This document shows positions 35,363 through 43,561 of a stretch of 64,000 nucleotides of DNA, one piece after another (position 1 is the stretch's first letter; the number at the start of each line of letters is the position of its first letter). Below the pieces are notes generated by a model, which was not told the origin of the DNA, made no database searches, and saw nothing but the letters and a program-made list of their open reading frames with translations. Made by a program: the position numbers and the translations under genes. Source of the DNA: Cytophagales bacterium (GTDB lineage Bacteria; Bacteroidota; Bacteroidia; Cytophagales; Thermoflexibacteraceae). Location: contig JAAFKA010000009.1 in NCBI GenBank assembly GCA_013299115.1, positions 1-64,000 on the forward strand. Reading direction: 5' to 3'.

Positions 35363-36486
35363 TAGTTAGTTTGGCTATCCAGCAAAATATTTTTTCCTTG
35401 TTTCACTATCAAAGTGCGGTGCGGATACGGAATCTCTATGCCCACTTGCTCAAATTTTTCTTTTATTAGTTTGTTCAGGTCGCAGTGCATATCAAAGGCA
35501 TCATCAGCATTTTTTGCCCACACATTGGCACGCAACGTAACACCATAATCCGATAATTTGAGAGTCCGCAAACGAACTTGTGGTAGCCCACGCCTTTTGT
35601 CTTCCTCTGTTCGTTGGTCTATGCAGAGAGGGTGATTCAGGGCTGCGGTTTCCATTATTTTCATAGCCGTTTCAATGTCCGATTCGTAACTGATAGTAGC
35701 CTCCACATAACGGCAGACTTTATTTTCAGGAAAAGACGAATTTTTGATAACCAAACTATCAATATTGGCATTGGGAATAATCACACTGCGGTTTTCGTAG
35801 TTCAAAATCCGCGTATGTCGCAGCGTAATGTCTTTCACTTCACCCAAGTTGCCATCGACTTCTATCACATCACCCACGCGAAAAGGCTTGAAAATGACAA
35901 TAAAAATACCACTGACTAAGTTGGCAAAAGCCTTTTGCGAAGCCAAACCAATGAAAGCAGCAAACAAGCCTGCACTGGCAAACAAAGTAAGAGCAAAAGA
36001 CCTTAATTGCGGAATAGAAAAAATAACGGCAAAACCCGCCACCAAAAACACCAACAAATCTAAGGTATTTTGCAAAAACGAAAACTTTGTTTTGTCGTTA
36101 TTGTCCTCTAAGGCATCTAATTTGGAATTAATGTAAAATACCAAAACTTTGTGCAAGAAAAAAGCAGCCAAAATAATTTCTATTCCTGTCAAATATTTGT
36201 TGGCAATGATAGGAATTTCGCTGGCAGCCACCAAAACAAAGACCGCAGTGGCAATAAACGAAATCAAATCTTGCAAAAAATCAAAGAATTTTACATTTTC
36301 AGTAGGTTTTCCTTTGCGGTTTACCAATCGCCGTATCACATAATTGATGGACTTGCTGGCAAGCAAAGCCACTAAACCCACAAAAACAATTTCGAACAAT
36401 GTATCGTCATTAATCCGAAAATTGCGAAGTAAAACTTGTTCAAATTTGCGGTATAATTTAGCAAATTCTATAAAAAAGAAATCCAT
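35362..36486 (-). CDS. Small-conductance mechanosensitive channel family protein
   Basis: The 374-residue MscS-family protein has four to five N-terminal membrane segments, then the pore-lining helix SAGLFAAFIGLASQKAFANLVSGIFIVIFKPF. The beta domain follows (RVGDVIEVDGNLGEVKDITLRHTRILNYENRSVIIPNANI), then the cytoplasmic vestibule with the EATISYESD strand. These channels open on hypo-osmotic shock. The extra N-terminal helices make it longer than E. coli MscS (286 residues). The stop codon overlaps the next ATG as TAATG, coupling it to the methyltransferase, an odd functional pairing. The ATG at 36486 is the first of the frame. Confidence 0.92.
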   Translation of the reverse strand: MDFFFIEFAKLYRKFEQVLLRNFRINDDTLFEIVFVGLVALLASKSINYVIRRLVNRKGKPTENVKFFDFLQDLISFIATAVFVLVAASEIPIIANKYLTGIEIILAAFFLHKVLVFYINSKLDALEDNNDKTKFSFLQNTLDLLVFLVAGFAVIFSIPQLRSFALTLFASAGLFAAFIGLASQKAFANLVSGIFIVIFKPFRVGDVIEVDGNLGEVKDITLRHTRILNYENRSVIIPNANIDSLVIKNSSFPENKVCRYVEATISYESDIETAMKIMETAALNHPLCIDQRTEEDKRRGLPQVRLRTLKLSDYGVTLRANVWAKNADDAFDMHCDLNKLIKEKFEQVGIEIPYPHRTLIVKQGKNILLDSQTN

Positions 36487-36508
36487 TGGAATTAAGTTGT
36501 AAGGTTGT

Positions 36509-36617
36509 CCAACAATTTTTGTGGAAACGTAGTCTTTGATTTATCAAAGCCCCTTTTTGGGCAAAGCATTTGATAAATCATGAGCCTGCATTATTCTCAT
36601 TCCACAAAAATTGTTGG
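36509..36617. repeat. MITE-like element with perfect 18-bp ends, copy 1
   Basis: CCAACAATTTTTGTGGAA (36509-36526) and TTCCACAAAAATTGTTGG (36600-36617) are perfect inverted repeats. The interior shares AACGTAG, TTTATCAAAG and GGGCAAAGCATTTGATAAATC with the copy at 59276-59405. No ORF is present. Confidence 0.8.
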
Positions 36618-36659
36618 CTAATCAGTTGTAATTTGTTTTGAATGCAAAGTTTTGTTTTT

Positions 36660-36956
36660 TTAGTTTTCTTTTTCCTCTTTCATTTTTTCGAGGGCTGCAA
36701 TTTTTTTGTCTAATAAAAACAAGTAAACAAATAGACCACTTAAAATAACCATAATTACTGCTACGACCACATAAATTTTTCCATCGGCTCGAAAAGTATC
36801 AGCCATTTCTACATTAGAATTGCTATAATCTTGGGTTACTATTTTTATTTTTTCGGTTTTTTCTTGAGACTTTGCTGGCAAAGAATCGGGTTGCTGGGCA
36901 AACAACGTGGGACAAAGAGCCACGACAAGGAACAGAGATTGGAAGTATTTTTTCAT
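36660..36956 (-). CDS. CcmD-like small membrane protein
   Basis: The 98-residue protein has a signal peptide (MKKYFQSLFLVVALCPTLFAQ), a Lys/Ser-rich linker, then MADTFRADGKIYVVVAVIMVILSGLFVYLFLLDKKIAALEK: one membrane helix followed by a Leu/Lys-rich cytoplasmic tail. This matches the CcmD-type proteins of Bacteroidota that accompany heme export for cytochrome c assembly. The ccm genes themselves are not in the window to the left; an IS-type element interrupts the region immediately upstream, so it may have been separated from them. Function is by resemblance only. Confidence 0.68.
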   Translation of the reverse strand: MKKYFQSLFLVVALCPTLFAQQPDSLPAKSQEKTEKIKIVTQDYSNSNVEMADTFRADGKIYVVVAVIMVILSGLFVYLFLLDKKIAALEKMKEEKEN

Positions 36957-36973
36957 AATTTTTTTTACAAAAA

Positions 36974-37779
36974 TAGAGGTTATTAAGGTAAATTATGTTG
37001 CGAATTTAGTATTTCTTGAATAGTTACGTAAATTATGTAGTGCTGCTGCAATTTGTGCTACACTATCTCTGATGCTTTCGCCCTTCATTCTTATCTTTTC
37101 TCGTACAATCCTTAGCGTTTCGAAAGCCTCAATCAAGAGTTTTATCATGAACTTTCCCTTCCACCGTAGGACTAATAAAATGAATAACCCGTTTGGTATC
37201 TACAACTAACTCATTTTTACAAGTATGCATTTTTTGCTTGCCTGAATCATCAGTTTCCTGGTTGTCCTTGTCTGTTTGTCTTGGTATAGGTCTTTCTACG
37301 GCCTCATGGAGAACAATTTTTTCTTCTTCGGCTACTTTGAGCAACCTTGAATAAAGTTCCTCAGCAGTGGTGGCAGGCATACAATCAACTTTTTTCAGGC
37401 TTTTATGCAACAAGGGCAACAAGACCTTAAGCCATTGGCTTACTTTACTTTGCGAGAGTGTAAACATAGTCCCAATAACCTCTTGCAACGTATTGGTTTT
37501 CAGATACACCAGAATAAAAAATAATTTGGCAGTACTGCCGTAGAGGATACTATTTTTAGCTTCATTAAATTTTTGGAATTTACGTGGATTACCAAAAGCA
37601 TCATGGTATGCAAAGTATTTTTCACAAATGGGGGAGAAAGCACGCAATAAATCGTCAAACTCACTGGGTTTAAGGCTGGTTAAGGCTAAAAAACGAGTTG
37701 AGTTTTGGTAAATAGTTTCAAAAGATTGCATAAAACGAAAAATTTTGCTAAGTTAGTAAAATTATTTTAATAACCTCTA
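36974..37779. mobile_element. Internally deleted IS5-type element
   Basis: An 806-bp element is bounded by TAGAGGTTATTAA (36974-36986) and TTAATAACCTCTA (37767-37779), perfect 13-bp inverted ends; the symmetry extends a few bases outward (AAATAGAGG / CCTCTATTT). It encodes N- and C-terminal parts of one transposase with the central catalytic part missing. It is therefore non-autonomous, but it shares termini with the small elements at 3447, 18890 and 63216. Confidence 0.8.
36993..37731 (-). pseudogene. IS5-family DDE transposase, internal deletion
   Basis: The 200-codon N-terminal part (37129-37731) has the helical DNA-binding region ending in LSQSKVSQWLKVLLPLLHKSL, then HEAVERPIPRQTDKDNQ, the HTCKNELVVDTKRVIHFISPTVEGKVHDKTLD stretch that normally contains the first two catalytic acidic residues, and an immediate stop. 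In an adjacent frame downstream, codons for EAFETLRIVREKIRMKGESI and SVAQIAAALHNLRN follow to a stop at 36993. That is the usual C terminus of these transposases. About 60-100 residues in between, including the last acidic residue, are deleted. The first acidic position also reads Glu in place of Asp. The enzyme cannot be active. Confidence 0.78.
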
Positions 37780-37827
37780 TTTCTTAAAATTTATTTTCTA
37801 AGTCCGTTAGGACTTAAAAAAGGCAGT

Positions 37828-37974
37828 TTATTTAATTTTCATTCCTAATGTTGCCAAAGAAAATTTTTTAGGTTTGTATTGATACAAATTTGCCGTATCT
37901 TCAAAAACATAATTGCCTAATGCTTTGTATTTTTCATAATTTGCCTCCCTTATTGTCTTTTCCAAACTATCCAT
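37828..37974 (-). pseudogene. Remnant of a small membrane protein gene
   Basis: The frame encodes MDSLEKTIREANYEKYKALG and continues to FSLATLGMKIK and stop, 48 residues from this ATG. The same frame stays open upstream to about 38070 and reads like a membrane helix (YFPIWVVCLSFFAFLGFGQH), but it has no proper start codon before a TAA. I take it as the 3' end of a gene whose start has been lost. The rest of 37780-38144 shows nothing else recognisable. Confidence 0.4.
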
Positions 37975-38144
37975 TTTTCTATGTTGCCCAAATCCCAAAA
38001 AGGCAAAAAAAGATAAGCAAACAACCCAAATAGGGAAATATTTGTTGGGATTATAAAATAAATTGCAAAGGTTTTTTATTTATTATTGGTTTTTTGTAAC
38101 TACAAAGGTACAAAAAAAATTAACACACAAGTTTTAAAACTTGT

Positions 38145-38176
38145 CTTGTCATTTTCGTAAAGTTCTTTTATATTTG
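38145..38176 (+). promoter_or_regulatory. Bacteroidota-type promoter for the first kinase-phosphatase gene
   Basis: CTTG at 38145-38148, a 20-base spacer and TATATTTG at 38169-38176 match the consensus fully. The ATG at 38207 lies about 25 bases after the predicted start. An in-frame start at 38141 would put the promoter inside the gene, which argues for 38207. Confidence 0.65.
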
Positions 38177-38206
38177 TTAAATACTAAACTACTAACCTCA
38201 TTTTTT

Positions 38207-41200
38207 ATGCTCACTTTTCAAGACATAGACCTTTTAGCCGAACTCTATCAGAGTGAAGACAGCATTGTCTTCAAAGGCTACGAGAAAACCAACAAGCAAA
38301 ACGTAATTGTCAAGGTGCTGAAAGAGGATTTTCCCTCGATGAATTTGGTTGCCCAATTCAATGGCGAATATGACATCACCAACAAGCACGACTTGCAAGG
38401 CATACGCCGAGTGTTGAACAAACGAAAGGTGCAGAACAAGCACGTATTGGTGCTGGAATACATAGACGGCGTAACCATTCAGGAACACATAGCCAATCAG
38501 GTGCTTGATGTGGCGGCTTTCCTCAAATTGGCTATTCGATTTGCCGAAGTGTTGGCAGAAATTCACCAAGCTGGTATTATTCACAAAGATATTAACCCAA
38601 AAAATGTAATTGTTACGACTGATAACAAAATCAAAATTATTGATTTTGGTGTGGCAACTTCGGTCAAACGTGAACTGCAACCACAATCTAATTTGTATAT
38701 TCTGGAAGGAACTTTGGCGTATATGTCGCCAGAACAAACAGGACGTATGAACAGGTCGGTGGATTATCGCAGTGATTTGTATTCGTTGGGCGTAACTTTT
38801 TATGAAATGCTAACGGGGCAGTTGCCTTTTGTGTCTGATGATGCAATGGAATTGGTGCATTGCCATATAGCCAAATATGCCCGACCAATTCACGAAATTC
38901 GCAAAGATATACCCAAAGCCTTGTCTGATGTGGTGGCAAAGCTGATGGAAAAAAATGCAGAAAATCGTTATCAATCGGCTTATGGTTTGCAAATGGATTT
39001 GGCTGCTTGCCTCAAACAGTGGCAAACTAAACGGACAATTAGCTTAGAAAAATTGGCTACGCAAGATGTATTCAACATCTTTCACATTCCTGAAAAACTC
39101 TACGGCAGACAAACTGAAATCAATAAGTTGTTAGAAGTTTTTGGTAGAACCACCAGAGGAAGCAAAGAAATGGTCTTAGTGGCGGGCAGGTCAGGTATTG
39201 GCAAAACGTCTTTGGTCAATGAAATTCACAAGCCAATGACTACCAACAACGCCTATTTTATCAAAGGAAAGTTTGAGCAGTTTCAACGTGATTTGCCTTA
39301 CAGTGCTGTGATACAGGCTTTTAACGACTTGGCATCGCAAATTTTGGCAGAACCCATAGAAAAATTAAGTGTGTGGAAAGACGAAATTTTGGCTTCCGTA
39401 GGCGACAATGGACAAGTGCTGTTAGACGTATTGCCAAAGTTTGAGTTAATTATAGGCAAACAGCCTGCGGTATTGGATTTGCCCCCTTCCGAAAGACAAA
39501 ATAGGTTTAACAATGTCTTTCAAACTTTTATTCGAGATATTTGCAAACCAGAACACCCCATTATTTTGTTTATTGACGATTGGCAATGGGCAGATATGGC
39601 AAGTTTGAATTTGCTCAAATTGCTGATGACAGATGCCCAAAGCCATGCCTTGCTCGTCATCAGTGCATACAGGGACAATGAAGTGGAGGCTTCGCACCCC
39701 TTTAATTTGGTGGTGGAGGAAATAGAAAAACAGACAGGAGCAGTGCAACGAATTACGTTGCAACCTCTTAGGCAAGAGGTTGTCAATCAATTAGTTGCAG
39801 AAACTTTGCACACCACGCCTGATGAAGTAGAAAGTTTGGCAGACCTGATTTACAAAAAAACTAATGGTAGTCCTTTCTTTGTCAATCAATTTTTGGGTGA
39901 ACTCTACGAAAGAAATTTCCTAAACTTCGATGCCGAACAGCGTTGTTGGTTGTGGGATTTTGAGCAAATTCAAGACCTCAAAAGTACGGACAATGTGGTG
40001 GAATTGTTGGTAAACAAAATACAAAGATTGAACCCCGAAACCCAAAATGTCTTGCAATTAGGGGCTTGTATTGGCAATAATTTTCCGCTAAAAGTGCTGT
40101 CTTATATCAACAACAAAGACCAAATTACTACACTTGGTGAATTGCGAGAGGCAATAGAAGAAGGTGTAGTGTTGCCAATTCGGGGCAATATGAAAGCCGT
40201 AAGTGAGGAAACCATAGATGCCAATGTGTATTTTAAATTCTTGCACGACAACGTAGAGCAAGCAGCTTACTCTATGATAACCAACACCTTACGCCAACAA
40301 ACGCAGCTAAAAATTGGGCGAATGGTGCAAGAAAAAAGCACCGAAGCATACGTAGAAGAATTTTTGTTTGACATTACCAATTATTTTAATGCAGGTCGTT
40401 TTTTTATTTCAGACGAAACCGAAAAGCAACAAGTAGCCCAGCTAAATTTGCGGGCTGCCAAAAAAGCCAAAGCAGCAGCAGCCTATAAATCTGCCTTAAA
40501 ATATTTGGACATAGCCCACGAAATTTTGGGCGAGGAAGTTTGGGAAACAGACTACCAAACAGCCTATAATTTGCACAAAGAAAAAGGCGAAAACCATTTT
40601 TTAATTGGCGAATTTGCCAAAGCAGACGACTATTTGCAAATAGCCCTGAAAAATGCAACTACTGTTTTTGACAAGGTAAATGTATTGCAAATCAAGATGA
40701 TGCAACTTTCTGCACAAGGTTTGTTTCATGACGGTGTGCGAACTGCAATAGAAGCTATTGGTTTGTTGGGCGAGGAAATGCCAAAATTAGAAGATGCCGA
40801 AGGACTGCAAAAAGCCACAGGCGATGTAATTGGGGCTGTTTTTCAAGCTATGGAGGGCAGAACCATAGAAAGTATTTATGAGTTGCCCGAAGTGCAAGAC
40901 CAAGCCATTCGCAAAATTTTAGAATTGTTGGTCGTAAGTTTGGATATTGTAGTGATGGGAGTTCCAGATTTGATAGCCTTGTTTTCTGGGCGGATTGTGA
41001 AGTTGGTGCTGCAACATGGCTTGACCGAAAACGTAGCTTTTGGTTTCTCTTTTTGGGGGGTGGTCATGGCTGGCGGGTTCAAAAAATATGCAGAGGCATA
41101 TAAATTTGCCGAATTAGCCTTTAAAATTGAGCAAAACAAGCTACCAAACAAAGGAATTAAAGCAAAATTGGCTGCTTTGGGTGGCTACTCCACCGCCTAC

Positions 41201-43519
41201 GCCCATCACATCAGGCGAAGTGCCGAAGTGGAAATGGAGGGTTATTATGCAGGGTTAGAAAACGGCGATATGGTGTATTGTTGCTATTGCTATGCCATTG
41301 GTCCTCGTTTTACGGTTCTTTTAGACTTGCAAGAAGCAAGCGAAGTGTGGGAAAAATCCTTAACTTTCCTCAAACCTTTGAGTTTACCTTCTTATTGGAT
41401 TGGGTCTTGTTCGGCAAGCTATGTAAAATTGCTGCAAAATCCCTTGGCAGACACTCAACCTTATACCTTTGCGATTGGTGATTTTCACGAAAAAATCATA
41501 GCCGAAAACAATTTTGCCCAAACTGCTCCACTTATTTACGCCTTGTTTAAAAGATACAAAACCCTCATTTATTTGATTTATGAGGAATATAGCTTGGCAA
41601 TGGCAGAAGTGCAGCAACGCCAACCTTTGATTGCTGCGTTGGGTGGTTTAGACCCAATTTTTAAAGTAGATTTCCATTTGGCTGCTGCCTTGTCGGTAGC
41701 TGCTCTGTATGCAACCGCAACGGAGGAAGAAAAAGCAAATTATTTGGAAATAGTAGAAGAAAGTATAGCAGAAATAGGTTTGCAGGCTGCGGTGTGCAAA
41801 ATCAACTTTGAGGCTGCACATTTGGCTGTGCAGGCAGTTAAGGCGTGGGTACAAAATCAATATAGCGAGGCAATGGATTGGTTTGATGAGGCTATGCAAG
41901 CTGCTCAACAGTATGAAATTCCGCAACACGAAGCCCTGATAACCGAAGCAGCAGCCCGTTTTTATGCAGCACGCAACAAGACAGATATTGCAAAACTCTA
42001 TTACCAAAAAGCCCACCAAGCCTACAAAATTTGGGGTGCAGAGGGCAAATGTTTGCAATTAGAAATGGCTTATCCTACGTTTATTGCCCGAAAAACCAAT
42101 AAAATGCACCAAACTCACGTGAAAACCAGCCACTTGGCTACGCAAGTACGCACCATGCACAGAGGTAGTTCTCACTTGTCGAGTTTAGATTTTAACAGCG
42201 TAATGAAAGCCACCCAAGCCATTTCGGGTGAAATTCGCACCGAGCATTTGCTTTCCAAAATGATTGACATTCTCATAGAAAATGCAGGTGCAGAACGTGG
42301 AGTTTTGATACAAGAAGACGACCACCACCACTTAGTTGTCAATGCAGAAGGACACATTGCCAGCACAGAAATTCGGTTATTGCAAGCCACACCCATAGAA
42401 AAAGCAGATTTGCCTCTTGCCATTATTCGGTATGTGGAAAGGACAAAAGAAACTTTGGTGCTTGACGAAGCCACCAAAGACCGCAGATTTTCACACGACA
42501 GTTACATTGGTGGCAAGCAAGCAAAATCTATTTATTGCTCTCCGATTGTGATACAGGGACAAGTGAAGGCAATTTTGTATTTGGAAAATAACCTTTCTAC
42601 TCATGTTTTTGACGAGCAAAACACCTTGTTGTTGAGCATTTTATCGGGGCAAATTGCAATTTCCTTAGAAAATTCTTCGCTTTACACCAATTTGGAGAAA
42701 AAAGTAGAGGAAAGAACCAAAGAACTGAACAAAAAACACGAAGAATTATCGGAGAAAAACGCAAGAATTACGGACAGTGTGCGATATGCCTTGAATATTC
42801 AAGCTGCTATTCTGCCTTTGGAAAGTGAAATGAGCAGGTTATTTCCTCAACATTTTGTAGTTTACAAACCCAAAGATATTGTATCAGGAGATTTTTATTG
42901 GGCAACAGAAGTAGATAATTTGCGTTTTTTGGCAGTCTTAGACTGCACAGGGCATGGCGTACCAGGGGCATTTATGAGTATGTTGGGCAACTCTTTGCTC
43001 AATCAAATTGTCAATCAGGCAAACACCATTCCACCCGCCACTATCTTAATGCAACTCCACGAGGGCATTACCAACTTGCTCAAACAAGAGGAAACGGAAA
43101 ACAAAGATGGTATGGACGTATGTTTGTGCAGTTTTGAAACTTTGGAAGACCAAACCACTAAAATCACTTTTGCAGGTGCAAAAAGACCTTTGTACTATGC
43201 CATAAACGGAGAATTGCAAGAAGTTCAGGGCAACCGTTATTCTATTGGTGGCATTTTGCGAAACATAGAAAGGCAGTACAAAGACAACGTATTAATTTTG
43301 CCTCCTCGCAGTATGGTCTATCTCTGCACAGATGGGCTAACAGACCAAGCAAATGCCAAACGAGATAGGTTCAGTATGTTGCGGTTGCGTACTTTCATCT
43401 CTCAAAACTGTACCTTAGATGTGCAACAACAGAAAGAAGTGCTGCTCTCCGACTGGGACTACTTCCGCCAAAACACCGAACAACGCGACGATGTTACGTT
43501 GATTGGGGTAATGCTGTAG
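38207..43519 (+). CDS. Ser/Thr kinase - STAND ATPase - GAF - SpoIIE phosphatase, copy 1
   Basis: The 1770-residue protein begins with a protein kinase domain (1-275) with Lys36, HKDINPKN (126-133), DFG at 146-148 and an APE-like MSPEQ. Next is a STAND/AAA_16-type ATPase (about 310-600) with Walker A GRSGIGKT at 327-334 and Walker B ILFIDDW near 456. A long helical, TPR-like region (about 620-1310), a GAF domain (about 1343-1498), a coiled coil and a C-terminal SpoIIE/PP2C phosphatase (about 1540-1770, SGDFYW, DCTGHGVPGAF, CTDGLTDQ, RDDVTL) follow. All catalytic motifs are present. It probably senses a signal through the helical/GAF parts and sets phosphorylation of a partner in either direction. 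No signal peptide, so cytoplasmic. Start chosen by match to the second copy and promoter position. Confidence 0.92.
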   Translation: MLTFQDIDLLAELYQSEDSIVFKGYEKTNKQNVIVKVLKEDFPSMNLVAQFNGEYDITNKHDLQGIRRVLNKRKVQNKHVLVLEYIDGVTIQEHIANQVLDVAAFLKLAIRFAEVLAEIHQAGIIHKDINPKNVIVTTDNKIKIIDFGVATSVKRELQPQSNLYILEGTLAYMSPEQTGRMNRSVDYRSDLYSLGVTFYEMLTGQLPFVSDDAMELVHCHIAKYARPIHEIRKDIPKALSDVVAKLMEKNAENRYQSAYGLQMDLAACLKQWQTKRTISLEKLATQDVFNIFHIPEKLYGRQTEINKLLEVFGRTTRGSKEMVLVAGRSGIGKTSLVNEIHKPMTTNNAYFIKGKFEQFQRDLPYSAVIQAFNDLASQILAEPIEKLSVWKDEILASVGDNGQVLLDVLPKFELIIGKQPAVLDLPPSERQNRFNNVFQTFIRDICKPEHPIILFIDDWQWADMASLNLLKLLMTDAQSHALLVISAYRDNEVEASHPFNLVVEEIEKQTGAVQRITLQPLRQEVVNQLVAETLHTTPDEVESLADLIYKKTNGSPFFVNQFLGELYERNFLNFDAEQRCWLWDFEQIQDLKSTDNVVELLVNKIQRLNPETQNVLQLGACIGNNFPLKVLSYINNKDQITTLGELREAIEEGVVLPIRGNMKAVSEETIDANVYFKFLHDNVEQAAYSMITNTLRQQTQLKIGRMVQEKSTEAYVEEFLFDITNYFNAGRFFISDETEKQQVAQLNLRAAKKAKAAAAYKSALKYLDIAHEILGEEVWETDYQTAYNLHKEKGENHFLIGEFAKADDYLQIALKNATTVFDKVNVLQIKMMQLSAQGLFHDGVRTAIEAIGLLGEEMPKLEDAEGLQKATGDVIGAVFQAMEGRTIESIYELPEVQDQAIRKILELLVVSLDIVVMGVPDLIALFSGRIVKLVLQHGLTENVAFGFSFWGVVMAGGFKKYAEAYKFAELAFKIEQNKLPNKGIKAKLAALGGYSTAYAHHIRRSAEVEMEGYYAGLENGDMVYCCYCYAIGPRFTVLLDLQEASEVWEKSLTFLKPLSLPSYWIGSCSASYVKLLQNPLADTQPYTFAIGDFHEKIIAENNFAQTAPLIYALFKRYKTLIYLIYEEYSLAMAEVQQRQPLIAALGGLDPIFKVDFHLAAALSVAALYATATEEEKANYLEIVEESIAEIGLQAAVCKINFEAAHLAVQAVKAWVQNQYSEAMDWFDEAMQAAQQYEIPQHEALITEAAARFYAARNKTDIAKLYYQKAHQAYKIWGAEGKCLQLEMAYPTFIARKTNKMHQTHVKTSHLATQVRTMHRGSSHLSSLDFNSVMKATQAISGEIRTEHLLSKMIDILIENAGAERGVLIQEDDHHHLVVNAEGHIASTEIRLLQATPIEKADLPLAIIRYVERTKETLVLDEATKDRRFSHDSYIGGKQAKSIYCSPIVIQGQVKAILYLENNLSTHVFDEQNTLLLSILSGQIAISLENSSLYTNLEKKVEERTKELNKKHEELSEKNARITDSVRYALNIQAAILPLESEMSRLFPQHFVVYKPKDIVSGDFYWATEVDNLRFLAVLDCTGHGVPGAFMSMLGNSLLNQIVNQANTIPPATILMQLHEGITNLLKQEETENKDGMDVCLCSFETLEDQTTKITFAGAKRPLYYAINGELQEVQGNRYSIGGILRNIERQYKDNVLILPPRSMVYLCTDGLTDQANAKRDRFSMLRLRTFISQNCTLDVQQQKEVLLSDWDYFRQNTEQRDDVTLIGVML

Positions 43520-43561
43520 AAAAAATAAAACCTTAACCATTATAGACTAACTTCATTTTCC

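Noticed and set aside
38141-38206. Longer start for the first kinase-phosphatase gene
   Set aside because: It overlaps a consensus promoter and the tandem copy begins at the equivalent of 38207.
38234-38737. 167-residue minus-strand ORF, repeated at 43589-44041
   Set aside because: Antisense shadow of the kinase domain; it recurs only because the kinase genes are duplicated.
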